Below, one piece after another: positions 48,735 to 61,458 of a stretch of 64,000 bases of DNA; position 1 is the first letter of the stretch, and each line of letters begins with the position of its first letter. The notes beneath the pieces were generated by a model. It saw nothing but the letters and a program-made list of their open reading frames with translations. It ran no database searches and was not told the DNA's origin. This DNA comes from Melastoma dodecandrum (lineage: Eukaryota; Streptophyta; Magnoliopsida; Myrtales; Melastomataceae), in assembly GCA_029817715.1 (NCBI GenBank), contig JARUPY010000602.1, forward strand, positions 2,497,501 to 2,561,500. The letters are read 5' to 3'. The translations under genes were made by a program, and so were the position numbers.

Positions 48735-48900
48735 CATCACAAAGATGAAGTAACCACATGATGTGAGGGTCAGGAACGGGAGCAAAAGCCACTGTGAGTT
48801 TGTAGTAACTTTCTGCTGCCGCATATCTATCCATGTTCATCACAGCCAGAAGTGCACATTCAAGGCTTGCATCGAGGGCCAGAAGAAGGTTATTGGACAA
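48735..48900 (-). pseudogene. SPIKE1 (DOCK-family GEF) fragment captured in the 5' LTR, antisense
   Basis: The minus strand reads LLLALDASLECALLAVMN, then DRYAAAESYYKLTVAFAPVP and HIMWLLHLCDAH. This matches a conserved block of the DHR2 catalytic region of plant SPIKE1, a Rho-of-plants exchange factor. After CDAH the frame meets a stop, where the host gene would have an exon boundary (the host reads CDAHQEMQ), so flanking intron sequence seems to have been captured as well. The copy in the 3' LTR is at about 58725-58890. Confidence 0.75.
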
Positions 48901-51387
48901 ATATTTAACCTATGACCAAGACCATCGATTTTCCACATATTTTAGGAATAAAATGTTCGGAGGAGGCAACACTCAGTTTTTAGCATCAAATCTTCGTGAA
49001 TCTTTTCTACTAACCTCCATAAGTCCTATAAATCAGCAACCCAACCCAACGACCACGTTCAAAAGAACAGCTTCTCCACTCACCTCTCAGCCCATGATCC
49101 TCCCCAAGAACTCGGTCAACAAAAATCTTCCTGAGACCTTCTTCTAATCTGCACGACTCCCCGAGATTTCTGGGATAAAAAAATCTCCATAACAGAAAGG
49201 CTCGGAATAAAATACAGGACAGCAGAGGAAGAAAGAGGGAGACAGACAGAGAAAGAAAAATAGACAGAGAGAACTTCAACCTTTCAGAGGTTCCTTCCGC
49301 CCTTTCCTGCAACAAGCGACCCCAAGGTAGGTCTAGCAACATCAATGGAGAAACCCCGTGTCACCAACCCAAGCGGAGCACTCGACAACAACAATGAGAA
49401 GGATGACATACCTCTAGTTGCGGCAGACTTCACGCAGCAACGATGACACTCCTCTTCTGCTCTATTAGGCTACGACCGTGGCGTTCGAATTCTCGTCACT
49501 GTAGCGAGGAGAGCAAGCTTCCTTCAGACAGCTTGACCAACTATAACCCCTTGCCTTCGGTAGAGAGTAGTGACCAAGCTTCTCGCGGATGCGCATTAGC
49601 ATCGCGAGAAGCTCTCCTTTTGCTTTAACCCGTTTTCTGTTTATGTACAGGCAAACTCGGACGAGAACAGTTGTCATCTCCACTCCAGACCGCGGTGATT
49701 GACAACCACGCTCCTAAGTTCCATATCCTCAGTGGCATCCCACACTAACCGAGACGCTAGACGACCATCTACCTGGAGAACTTCTCATATCAGCCATACT
49801 ACGACCAACCGTCGACTTCTTCATCGATCCCGGAGCCCCGACATGCCGATGGTGACTCCCAGTTCCTCAAGGTTTGCAACGGCGGCCACGAACGACCTCT
49901 GGTCTTGAACCAGGATCCCACCGTTCCCGACGTCCATGGGTCCAATGGCAGATCCCTGTTCCCCAAACGCCTCGACCATAACGGCAGAGCCCCATCCTCT
50001 TGACATCTCCAGATCCGGTGGCAGCACACCCCCGTCCTCCAGGCGCCACCAGATCGCGAATCCGTCTTCCTCGGGCATCCCCAGACCGGCGGAGCCCCTG
50101 CTTTCCTCCCGACGACGGTGACAGTGGATCCCAATTCTCCCGGACAGCAACCCACTCGGATCTGACCCACGGAGACCCACTCTCTCCTCGGTTCCCAGAC
50201 CCAACGGCAGCGGTAAACCATCCTCCCCGGCGAGCCCAGACCCACGGAACCAGACTTACCTTGTCCTCCCCGGCGACCTCCCTCTTCCCCGACTGCACGG
50301 CGGCAAGCTCCACTCCCCCCGGCAGCGGCACCCCCGCCACGACGAGCCCACCTCTCGGCTTCTCGAGCTCAGGCAGCCACGGTGGTTCCATCGACCTCCC
50401 TCCCCATTCCAGATCCAGCAGCAGCGGGCTCCCGTCTCCTCGGCAACTAGATGGAGCTGCTTCAATTTGGGGAGCTACATCCCTTTGTTCGTGATTTTGG
50501 TTTCTCTTTCTCCCACTTGCAATCAGCGAAAACGCAACGGGACTCTACGGATATTTTGGCAACGTGCGTTCGATTTGAGCAACCTCGATCAACACGGTAA
50601 GACATGCCTTACTCTTTTCTTTTAGTTAATTGAATTTTATCAAATTTAATCGATACTAATCGCATGCTTATATTTTATTTTCGCATGTACACTGAGCACG
50701 CGACTTCGGAAGATCGACATCAAATTCTCGAAGACTACTCAAAGGCGCATTCAAAGATTACTTGAAGGCGCGTGTATCAAACCGCGTGGATCTCTCCGCG
50801 TGTGTAAAAACCGCGATGTCAAGATTATAAAGCGGCCCCAACCGTCATTTCAGGTACATGAGGGAGGTGCGGGCCTCCCGAAATTTTATTATTTCCACAT
50901 GTAACGGGTCGTGGGCCCAAGTGCATAGGCCCACGATCACCACCCTTTCCCGCTCCCTTTGATCTAAATACTTGATCTGTGGTTGCGGTGCATGCTATTA
51001 GGCTTTAGGATTTTATCGTCGCATGTTGTTTGTCAAACCAACACACATGAGTTCAGGCCCAAAAGGCCCGGATCGGGTCCAACGCCCGTAAAACATTGAC
51101 ATGAGTCCGGAGTCATGCCCGGATCGGGTCCAACACCCGTTAATCAAAAGCAAACTTTTGGAGCAAACGCCACCTTTTCGCATGTTTAAGTGTAAGAGTT
51201 AGTAATCAAGGATCCCCGAATCCTACTCTGGTTTTCCGACTTAGACCAATTTTCAAAATTAAGTCGGTGGCGACTCCGTAATCGTTTACCTAGGTTAAAC
51301 AACACATTTTTATAAACGGAGCCATTTTTGGATGAGGGACTAGCTCCCGCGCGCGTGCTAGGCCGGAAGGCGCGCGTACATCCCGGA

Positions 51388-51406
51388 TGGCGACTCCGCT
51401 GGGGAC
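51388..51406 (+). other. Primer binding site (Arg-tRNA type)
   Basis: TGGCGACTCCGCTGGGGAC starts 7 bp after the 5' LTR end. This is the site of Ogre/TAT-lineage Ty3 elements. Confidence 0.85.
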
Positions 51407-54235
51407 TCCGCATGTGGATTCTTTTCGAATACTCTTACATTTTTAATCCACATGCGGAAGGGAGTTCTTGTTTGCGCATGTACTTGCTTGGCTCGTTGCC
51501 TTTTGTTTGCTCTCATGGTTGTGTTCGTTTACTGCTTACTAGGCATTTCTAGGTAAGTCCCTATACCCGGGACTAGGATCTCTAGGGGGTCACCGAAAGG
51601 CACGGCCTCGCTGCTTCCTGCGGCTTGTAGGCTATGGACCGGGACCCGCCTCCCTTAGTCCGAGGGAGGTCTTAGAAACCTTCATCCGAGTCTAGAATTG
51701 TTTGCCCACTACAGGTACCAGACGCCGCACGTGCATTTGCTTGTTACTAAGTGACTGCTACATGTGCAGGGACAGGTGTCAGGTACGCTTTGTCTGCAAT
51801 AACTGTACAACTAACTTTGCTCGTTTTGCAGTTGGGTGGAGTTTATTATAATGGGTTTCAACAACCTTCATTTCTCCTATCCCTACCTATTTTACTGCTT
51901 ACTGCATTCATACATTCGCATGACTACATGAGTGTCTGTTCGATTGCAGTAGTTACATTATCATGTCATTGCTCCATTGCATCACTACGTCTAATTGCAG
52001 TTACATTGCATACTTTTCTGCATATACGAGTGCGGTTAAGTATCATCACAAATTTATCATGCATCGATTACATTGTTGCGTGATACTAATCCAAACAGTC
52101 TCTCTATTTTCCTTCCCAGGTTTAATTATCCAACATGGCTCCTCGAATAGGAGTAGGGACAAAGTATGACATTACAAATCTACAAGCACAAGAATGCCAA
52201 TGATTTATCGATGACTACCAAAGCCCAAAGTCGATCATATAACAACATGAAGACCAAAGTTTCCATTACGGCTACCAAGGTTCAAAGCCGTGCGTCAAAC
52301 GACATGAGCCCAAAGTCATCAACGGCTACCAAAGTACAAAGCCAAGCACGAACACCAAAGATCACCCAACGGCTACCAAAGTTCAAAGTCGAATTTACAA
52401 CAACATGAAAACCCCAAGGAGGTTACAGCTCACCAGCCAACTACAGTCAACATCGGAGCTAATGACGAGCCCATCGAGCCGTTCACGGACATGCTACAAT
52501 CGGACACATTAGGGACATCACTTCCCTACTGATCCGACGACCGCTCCAAAGAAATAAAAGCGATTTCACTACATCATCAGTCGCCACAACTTCGGCACCA
52601 ACAGAAACATCATTCCAAACACGGGCGATTCCCCAGCTTACAACTCAAGAACACAATCCAGCACAATGGGCAAACCCCATCATTCACAACGGCATCGCGA
52701 GATCAATACAGCTGCGAGCAATCAACTCCCAAATATGAACACTTCATTCAACCTTATTGTTTCTACGATAACAAGAACTCGACGAACACCGGATCTAAAG
52801 CATCCCCACGACAAAAAACATGAATATGGACCAGATTCTTCAAGAGATGGTACAAGATGACTCATCTAGGGCTCAGACAACAGCTTACCAACGCCAAAGA
52901 ACATGATGTCTACCAAACGACGACGCATACTTCAACTGGGGCAATTCCCTTTGAATTCCCTACGGCACCCAAGCGGTCATCCCGACAATAGTCAACCACC
53001 GACTCTCACCAAAGAAAAGAGGAGAAGGTCAGTCACCGCAGCACTCATTGACAAAAAACAAGCACGTTGGCCCACTACATGAGTGGCCAATCCCCACCCA
53101 AGCCCACCGCACGGCTCTATCAACTTTGCACATTCACGACATTCAACCAAAGATCAATCATCTTAACGGAGACAACTGTCATAAGCAATCGATGTAGGCG
53201 TTCTTCGACGTTACAATCACATGAAAGGGAGTATTCGTTCTTTGATTAATACTTCCCTATTTTTGAAAATAAGTTGCATGAGCTCACTTATTTTAGCCCT
53301 TGTCACATGTTGACGAAGGCGTGGGTGGCAGGGTGGTAAAGTTTCGAGCCAAAGCCTTGAAACAGTTTTGAGCCAAAGCATCAAAATATCCTTTGTTGTC
53401 AACAAAACGACGATCTACATGAAAGGGAGTATTCGTTCCTCAACTAATACCTTCTCTGCAGAACATGTTACATGCGCTTACTTAGTTTTCCCTTCGGCTT
53501 GTCTCATAGGTACATGAACATCCTAGACAGACGACGAAGGCGAGGGTGGTAGGGTGGAAAAGTTTCGAGCCAAAATTTTGAAACAGCCTCCGTTGGCAAA
53601 ACAACGAAGACGACACTACGTGAACAATCTAGGGCAAATCTCCAAACGATCATGGGACAGATCTTCGAACAATACTGGGGCAAATCTCCGAGTAATCATA
53701 GACAAATCTACAAGCAATCTTGGGGCAAATTCCCAACCAATCCAGGGGCAAATCTCCGAGTGATCATGGACGTCTCCAAGCAATCCTGGAGCATTCCTCC
53801 AAGCTATCCTGGGACAAGACAGAGCAATCTTGGTTAATTCCCTGTTGACAAACCAATGAATCACATAAGAGGGAGTATTCGTTCCTTAACTAATACTTCT
53901 TCGCAAAACGAGTTACATGAGCTTACTTGTTGTGCCCTCCATGCTTATCTCATGAAGTACATGAACACCGTAGGCAGACAATGAAATCCAAAGCTTCAAA
54001 ACAACAGGTCATCAACAAATTACATGAAAGGGGTACATGAGCACCCTAAGCAGACAATGATGACAAACAATAAAGCTTCAAATCAGAACTTCAGAACACA
54101 ACCTTCATCAACAAACTTCTTTACATCCCAAAGAACTGGGGCAATGAGCACCAACAATACACATGAAAAGGGAGAATCACACAGTCATTACTCTCTTCAT
54201 CAAGCTAAATGAAATTACATAAGCCGATTTCATTT
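51407..54235 (+). other. Retrotransposon interior, non-coding with degenerate repeats
   Basis: No gag or pol frame is recognised. 52190-52410 has about four diverged copies of ACGGCTACCAAAGTTCAAAG. From 53220 on, blocks opening with ATGAAAGGGAGTATTCGTTC recur (about 53221, 53420, 53866). Weaker forms follow further on (54165, 54855, 55310). Confidence 0.7.
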
Positions 54236-54237
54236 AC

Positions 54238-55180
54238 GTCCTTTGTCTCGTGAACAGATACATGAGCTCCTCACACGAATGGTACAGAACTCCTATGACA
54301 AAGGCGAGGGTGGCAGGGTGGCAAAGCTTCAAGCCAAAGTCTTGTCGCAATTTCGTCAATCCTTCGATTCCTACAGACGAAGATGCACTGACGAAACAAA
54401 CACAAAAGGGGAAGTACCATAACACTTCTTTACCTTTCTTATAAACAAAATTACATGAACCACATTTCGTTTCTACTCTAAAAAGAATCAAGTCGTACAA
54501 ATACACTTGTTCCTTTTCATCTGTTTAATAGGTACATGAGCAACCTTATACAATGGATACAAATCTAGTGACCTCGTTCTCAAGCGGATTCTGCCAAATG
54601 CCAAAGATCCTAGGGGAAAATTCACTCCAAACTATGAAGGACCGTTCGTTGTCAAACACGCCTTCTCTGGAGGAGCGACCATCCTAACGAAGATGGACGG
54701 AGGAGAACTGCCGCAACCAATCAATGCAGATGCCCTCCGACGCTATTACACCTAGATGGTGTCAAGGTTTCGAGCTCGAGCTTCGGAACAAATGTCATCA
54801 GCAAACTTCTGCCTATCCCCATAGAGTAAACTGGGGCAGGAAATGACAATATACATGAAAAGGGAGAATCATCGAATTATCACTCTCTTCATCACATTAA
54901 ATGAAATTACATGAGCTTATTTCGTTTATGTCCTTTGTCTCATGGGCAGGTACATGAGCTCCTCATACGAATGGTACAGAACTCCTATGACAAAGGCGAG
55001 GGTGGCAGGGTGGCAAAGCTTCGAGCCAAAGTCTTGTTGCAGTTTCGTTAATCCTTCGATTCCATCGGACGAAGACGCAATAGCGAAACAAAAAGGGAAG
55101 TATCAAAACTCTACTTTTCTTTTTGAATATGCGAAATTACATGAGCAAATTTCGTTTCTACTCTAATAGAAGCAAGTTAC
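54238..55180 (+). repeat. 250-bp direct duplication flanking the integrase remnant
   Basis: About 54238-54490 and 54929-55180 are similar copies (shared: ATGGTACAGAACTCCTATGA, CAAAGGCGAGGGTGGCAGGG). They lie either side of the integrase end at 54555-54755. Confidence 0.75.
54555..54755 (+). pseudogene. Integrase C-terminal remnant of Ty3 Ogre/TAT pol
   Basis: Frame ending at TAG 54753-54755: DLVLKRILPNAKDPRGKFTP, then NYEGPFVVKHAFSGGATILT and LPQPINADALRRYYT. This is the end of integrase in Ogre/TAT polyproteins (DLVLK...GKF/W-TPNYEGPF...). The rest of pol is absent upstream, so the element cannot move on its own. Confidence 0.8.
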
Positions 55181-56689
55181 ATAAATTCACTTGTTTTCTC
55201 GCCATTGCTTGTTAGGTACAAGAACAACCTTACATAACAAACATAAGGCATGAGTAGGACTTCGCCAATCCTTCGATTCCATCGGACGAAGATGCACTGA
55301 CGAAACAACATGAGAGGGAGTATTAATCCAATTTCTAATACTTTCTTATCGGAACAAGTTACATGAGCTTATTTGATTCCGCCCTTTGGGCGTTTGTAGG
55401 TACATGAGCACCCTACATCACGAACAAAGGCGCGGGCGGTTGGGTGGAAAATTTCGAACCAAAGTTTCGAAATTGCCTTTGTCAAGGACGGCCACATGAG
55501 GACAATGACATGACTTCGGACATGAATGTACAAGCACTGTCTCGGTAAAATATCTCGAAACAAGTCATCCAAAGGTATGCGTTTTTTTTAAACATCTGCG
55601 TGCCATTTGCATTTAACCATCAATTTTCTGGGCGAGAAATGGAGAAGGCAAACCCATTCCCAAACACTCACCCCCGAGAGACGAGTGCAAACACCGTGAA
55701 AATTTCCTATAAAAGCGTCTGGACGGATGAAGGATCCTTTGACGAAAGATGCTCAAACCGGGATGAGATTAAACCTTCTTTTTATTTCTCTACCCTAAAC
55801 ACGTCAATTATTGTCTGCCTCAGAACCAAAGTTTCTGTATTCGTCACTCTCACTGAGACTGCAGATCACCTCGCATCAAAGTTGCCGGAAATCTCGTAAA
55901 GCCAGAAGTGGCAAAATGTAGAGATGACACTTCCTCAAGGTCCGAGCAAAGAGGTACCATCAACAGATTTGTGAGCCAGTCGAGTTGTTCCTAAAGACAA
56001 AACGTCTCCATCAGCTCAACAAGTTCCCCAAGACTCCCAATAAATATTTTCAACAAATGCGGGGCATATCCCGCACGTTGACAAAGAAAAAGCAAAATTA
56101 GCGCAAAGACTGAAGTCTTCAAGAGCAAAGCGCAAAACAAAAGAGTAAAATTAAAACACCAGGGCCAACATAGATGGTCGCAAGAGCAAAGGTGTTATTC
56201 CAAAAAATAAAAAATTCCCGAAGAAACGCATGAGCCATTTGGAACGCCTCGACTGGCCTACTATCTGAAAGATGGAGAATTCGCTCGGACGGTGGAATCT
56301 CTTTTGATGAGACTCGTTCTCTTAAAACAATGATTTTTAAAGGACTTTTGCTAGAACTACATTCCATCAGACAGACAAACTCATTTGACCGGTACATGAG
56401 CATCCAAGTCAAAGGAATTTTGAAATCCAAGTAAGACGACATTCCGAAAAAAGAGTGAACCATGAGAGAAGTCAAAATCCGTTCTCCTGTTCTCGCTCGG
56501 GAACAATTTTAGTTAAAAAAAGACATGCATGAGTGTCATTTGCTTATTCTCGTACTTCACGGGATTTCATGTATTTCAAACTATTTTCATGATGAGATTT
56601 CAAGGTGCAAGGTTTGTCAAGATCATAAATTCATCAATTTGGGGTATTTATGATATCTTTTGCGAGAAAACCTTTTTAGATTCTCTCGC
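54756..56689 (+). other. Retrotransposon 3' interior, non-coding
   Basis: Continues the diverged repeat blocks to about 55600, then unique sequence to the polypurine tract. Short frames show no recognised protein. Confidence 0.6.
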
Positions 56690-56702
56690 AAAGAGGGGCA
56701 GC
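56690..56702 (+). other. Polypurine tract
   Basis: AAAGAGGGGCAGC directly before the 3' LTR start TGTAAATACC. Confidence 0.8.
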
Positions 56703-59700
56703 TGTAAATACCCCAAATTATCCTCAGCTCTTACAAATGACGTGCTGGTTTCTATGTATCCTGCGAAGAGGGAACAGTGAAGTTCGGCTTGGACGTCGTG
56801 GGGCTGACTCGAGGTCCGACGTGCTGGGCCTCGCCATAAAAGATGGTCATAGTAGTTTCACCTCGAACAAATGACCGTAATATCATTTACGCAACTCTTC
56901 AATATCAATATTCAGATAACAGCATTGCTGCATATATCATTGAGATTTGACAGGCACATATCCTTGAGGTTCAACGCAAGCAAATGCATATCACTGTCCG
57001 CCGAGATAGTGAGTTTTTGAAATACGCCCGAAGTTCCGTGATCTTCTCAAGCTTCGAAGATCCACCAGTATCGTCATTGTCCTTGTTTGCATCTGAACTT
57101 AATAATGCCTCGAGTTCACCCTTCAAGTTCTCGACGACCTTTTTCTTCTCCTCCTCGAAATGTGCTTTACTTTCGACGGCATCACTTGGACTGTCTCAAC
57201 TATGAAGGGAGGCCTCTATCGTTCTCGGTCGCCTCGAGGAGGAAGGATATGGATGACAATGATAGTGCTGAAAACATCGCTCCTTATCTTTGGAAAGCAC
57301 TCGAAGCCTCCGCTGGTCATATTCAGCAAGGCCAAAGATGAAACTCTGGAACGCACCATTGCAGCCAACTTGCTAGCGATCATACCTCCTGGACACAGAT
57401 GAAATTACTGCCACAAATGATACCTGGACACGGCTAAAATGCCAGATGAGTAAGCACATGGTCAACACTCACCCATGGAGTGGTAAAAAAATGAGTTTTG
57501 TGCCAACCGAGGTGATCCACCAGAGAAATAGCATCTTTAGCCATGATCATCGTCTTGCATTTTTTTAATGGATTCGAAAGAAAACAGGACAAGGAAAAGG
57601 AGGGAAACAACAAGTGAAAAGATTGAAGGGAAAATGGTGATGTCGAAACTAACGACCAAGTGATGAATTTCTTTCTGGGTGGTGTTTATCTATTTCGAGA
57701 TGTCGTTAAGCCAAGTAAGTAAAATCGTCTCCTGTGATTTTCCCCAAGGCAGATGCGTGGTTAAGGAAATTCTTGGTTAAAAATGACCGATGGCATTCTC
57801 GGCCGCTCTTCGGTCGTCATGTATCCATTCCACGGGAGCCTCGAGCGACGGAAGTTATAGCCTGAGGTGGCGTTGAGACAATCTATGTAGCTCGGATCGT
57901 ATGTATTCGGCGATCACGCAATGGAGCCCTCTCCATAGAAGTCCTCCTCAAAGTCATGCAGCAACCACGGCTCCTGTTAGAAGAATAATAGCTCAAGGAA
58001 TAGAAACAGATTTTGATTTTCGTCAGAAAATGGGAGTCCAACTGAAGAACATACCAAAGGGATGTTCCGTAAGCAACTCTGAGTACCCATTGGTAGACAG
58101 ATCGACTGACAGCAAAAGGCTAGGATGTTAATATGGCTGAAAACAACGTGGAACAAAGCCTACTACGCATTTCTACACAGCTGATATCAATTAGTCCCTC
58201 GATTATCACATACCAGTAGGAATTCCAAGCACCTTTGAGCTGCGACCAAATCCTTCGATGACAGGACCTCCAATTTGTCAAGGTTCTATAGGTGAAGTAT
58301 CCTCCGCCCCTGCCAAAGGAAAAACCAGTTGTCCAGCATAATCAAACTTACATGAAAGCTCAGGATTATGCAGCAAAAAGGACATCTAAGCAAATGTATA
58401 GGGATTTACAATCTTGGAAAGGAAGCAAACCCCATTTTTCTGGCCTTAGGTCGAGCAAAGAGTTGACAACTTCGGCTGCAGAGATGTAATGATGGTTTTG
58501 CTTAGGAAGGGATGGCACAACAAGGACTTTCGTTCCAGCAGCTTTACCTGCCATATTTCCAGGCCTGGCATCATCCAAATCGACCACAAATTACAAGAGG
58601 ATGATGGGTCATCAATTGCAAACGATCAGAAATTACACACTACCTCTATTCATCCCACTATCATCAATGGGTTTTGATAGACCAAAGCATCCAGCAGTGT
58701 TTATTTTAGAAATGGAACATATGAGCATCACAAAGATGAAGTAACCACATGATGTGAGGTCAGGAACAGGAGCAAAAGCCACTATGAGTTTGTAGTAACT
58801 TTCTGCTGCCGCATATCTATCCATGTTCATCACAGCCAGAAGTGCACATTCAAAGCTTGCATCAAGGGCCAGAAGAAGGTTATTGGACAAATATTTAACC
58901 TATGACCAAGACCATCGATTTTCCACATATTTTAGGAATAAAATGTTCGGAGGAGGCAACACTCAGTTTTTAGCATCAAATCTTCGTGAATCTTTTCTAC
59001 TAACCTCCATAAGTCCTATAAATCAGCAACCCAACCCAACGACCACGTTCAAAAGAACAGCTTCTCCACTCACCTCTCAGCCCATGATCCTCCCCAAGAA
59101 CTCGGTCAACAAAAATCTTCCTGAGACCTTCTTCTAATCTGCACTACTCCCCGAGATTTCGGGGATAAAAAAAATCTCCCTAACAGAAAGGCTCGGAATA
59201 AAATACACGGCAGCAGAGGAAGAAAGACGGCGACATACAGAGAGAAACAGAGACAGAGAGAACTTCAACCTTTCAGAGGTTCCTTCCGCCCTTTCCTGCA
59301 ACAAGCGACCCCAAGGTAGGTCTAGCAACATCAATGGAGAAACCCCGTGTCACCAACCCAAGCGGAGCACTCGACAACAACAATGAGAAGGATGACATAC
59401 CTCTAGTTGCGGCAGACTTCACGCAGCAACGATGACACTCCTCTTCTGCTCTATTAGGCTACGACCGTGGCGTTCGAATTCTCGTCACTGTAGCGAGGAG
59501 AGCAAGCTTCCTTCAGACAGCTTGACCAACTATAACCCCTTGCCTTCGGTAGAGAGTAGTGACCAAGCTTCTCGCGGATGCGCATTAGCATCGCGAGAAG
59601 CTCTCCTTTTGCTTTAACCCGTTTTCTGTTTATGTACAGGCAAACTCGGACGAGAACAGTTGTCATCTCCACTCCAGACCGCGGTGATTGACAACCACGC

Positions 59701-61366
59701 TCCTAAGTTCCATATCCTCAGTGGCATCCCACACTAACCGAGACGCTAGACGACCATCTACCTGGAGAACTTCTCATATCAGCCATACTACGACCAACCG
59801 TCGACTTCTTCATCGATCCCGGAGCCCCGACATGCCGATGGTGACTCCCAGTTCCTCAAGGTTTGCAACGGCGGCCACGAACGACCTCTGGTCTTGAACC
59901 AGGATCCCACCGTTCCCGACGTCCATGGGTCCAGCGGCAGATCCCTGTTCCCGAAACGCCTCAGACCATAACGGCAGAACCCCATCCTCTTGACATATCC
60001 AGATCCGGTGGCAGCACACCCCCGTCCTCCAGGCGCCACCAGATCGGGAATCCGTCTTCCTCGGGCATCCCCAGACCGGCGGAGCCCCTGCTTTCCTCCC
60101 GACGACGGTGACAGTGGATCCCAAGTCTCCCGGACAGCAACCCACTCGGATCTGACCCACGGAGACCCACTCTCTCCTCGGTTCCCAGACCCAACGGCAG
60201 CGGTAAACCATCCTCCCCGGCGAGCCCAGACCCACGGAACCAGACTTACCTTGTCCTCCCCGGCGACCTCCCTCTTCCCCGACTGCACGGCGGCAAGCTC
60301 CACTCCCCCCGGCAGCGGCAGACCCGCCACGACGAGCCCACCTCTCGGCTTCTCGAGCTCAGGCAGCCACGGTGGTTCCATCGACCTCCCTCTCCATTCC
60401 AGATCCAGCAGCAGCGGGCTCCCGTCTCCTCGGCAACTAGATGGAGCTGCTTCAATTTGGGGAGCTACATCCCTTTGTTCGTGATTTTGGTTTCTCTTTC
60501 TCCCACTTGCAATCAGCGAAAACGCAACAGGACTCTACGGATATTTTGGCAACGTGCGTTCGATTTGAGCAACCTCGATCAACACGGTAAGACATGCCTT
60601 ACTCTTTTCTTTTAGTTAATTGAATTTTATCAAATTAAATCAATATCGCACACTTATATTTTATTTTCGCATGTACACTGAGCACGCGACTTCGGAAGAT
60701 CGACATCAAATTCTCGAAGACTACTCAAAGGCGCATTCAAAGATTACTTGAAGGCGCGTGTATCAAACCGCGTGGATCTCTCCGCGTGTGTAAAAACCGC
60801 GATGTCAAGATTATAAAGCGGCCCCAACCGTCATTTCAGGTACATGAGGGAGGTGCGGGCCTCCCGAAATTTTATTATTTCCACATGTAACGGGTCGTGG
60901 GCCCAAGTGCATAGGCCCACGATCACCACCCTTTCCCGCTCCCTTTGATCTAAATACTTGATCTGTGGTTGCGGTGCATGCTATTAGGCTTTAGGATTTT
61001 ATCGTCGCATGTTGTTTGTCAAACCAACACACATGAGTTCAGGCCCAAAAGGCCCGGATCGGGTCCAACGCCCGTAAAACATTGACATGAGTCCGGAGTC
61101 ATGCCCGGATCGGGTCCAACACCCGTTAATCAAAAGCAAACTTTTGGAGCAAACGCCACCTTTTCGCATGTTTAAGTGTAAGAGTTAGTAATCAAGGATC
61201 CCCGAATCCTACTCTGGTTTTCCGACTTAGACCAATTTTCAAAATTAAGTCGGTGGCGACTCCGTAATCGTTTACCTAGGTTAAACAACACATTTTTATA
61301 AACGGAGCCATTTTTGGATGAGGGACTAGCTCCCGCGCGCGTGCTAGGCCGGAAGGCGCGCGTACA
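56703..61366 (+). repeat. 3' LTR, 4664 bp
   Basis: Near-identical partner of 46693-51380. It ends GCGCGTACA, followed by the target duplication GACGG and the resumed MULE terminal repeat. Confidence 0.92.
58725..58890 (-). pseudogene. SPIKE1 fragment captured in the 3' LTR, antisense
   Basis: Twin of 48735-48900. It has a one-base deletion after AFAPVPD (GTGAGGTC against GTGAGGGTC), which shifts the frame so that HIMWLL reads as TSCGYF. Confidence 0.75.
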
Positions 61367-61448
61367 GACGGTAAAATCGTATTTTACGAAACTGGGACCG
61401 TATTTCGCAAATTTTTTTTAAAACTAACCGTATTTCCGTACAAAACTC
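61367..61448 (-). repeat. Right MULE terminal inverted repeat, outer part
   Basis: Resumes after the second GACGG copy. 61372-61448 is the inverted match of 42840-42918 and ends CCGTACAAAACTC. Confidence 0.9.
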
Positions 61449-61458
61449 GTGTAATTTA

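Larger units (their letters stand above)
46693..51380 (+). repeat. 5' LTR, 4688 bp
   Basis: Starts TGTAAATACC and ends GCGCGTACA. It contains antisense host-gene-like fragments at about 46990-47200, 48375-48600 and 48735-48900. It differs from the 3' LTR by scattered substitutions and small indels, including a block of about 17 bp near 46878. Confidence 0.92.
46688..61371 (+). mobile_element. Long-LTR Ty3 (Ogre/TAT-type) retrotransposon derivative, LARD-like
   Basis: 5' LTR 46693-51380 (4688 bp), interior 51381-56702 (5322 bp) and 3' LTR 56703-61366 (4664 bp). LTRs begin TGTAAATACCCC and end GCGCGTACA. The 5-bp target duplication GACGG flanks the element exactly (46688-46692, 61367-61371). 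The primer site TGGCGACTCCGCTGGGGAC (51388-51406) is the Arg-tRNA type used by Ogre/TAT elements. The polypurine tract is at 56690-56702. Gag, protease, reverse transcriptase and RNase H are not recognised; only the end of integrase remains. The two LTRs look roughly 98-99% identical by eye, so the insertion is young relative to the host MULE. Confidence 0.92.
42830..61458 (+). mobile_element. Mutator-like element (MULE), split by a nested LTR retrotransposon
   Basis: The outer ends are inverted: GAGTTTTGTACGGAAATACG at 42840 and its complement ending at 61448. The first 77 bp match almost perfectly. The exact 10-bp duplication GTGTAATTTA flanks both sides (42830-42839 and 61449-61458), in the 9-11 bp range of MULEs. 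Inverted arms are about 420 bp (left) and 546 bp (right, in two parts). Without the retrotransposon the element is about 3.9 kb. It encodes a MuDR-type N-terminal region (43714-44808) and PMD exons (to 46057). No transposase DDE/MULE core is visible, so it is probably non-autonomous. It was present before the retrotransposon, because the latter cuts its right arm. Confidence 0.88.

Noticed and set aside
56119..56475. Minus-strand 118-codon frame near the 3' end of the retrotransposon interior
   Set aside because: No recognised motif, antisense to the element, and no start or splice context.
59788..60484. Overlapping open frames up to 197 codons on both strands in the LTR
   Set aside because: GC-rich LTR sequence is open in several frames at once, the products have no recognisable domain, and the equivalent frames in the other LTR are shifted by indels.
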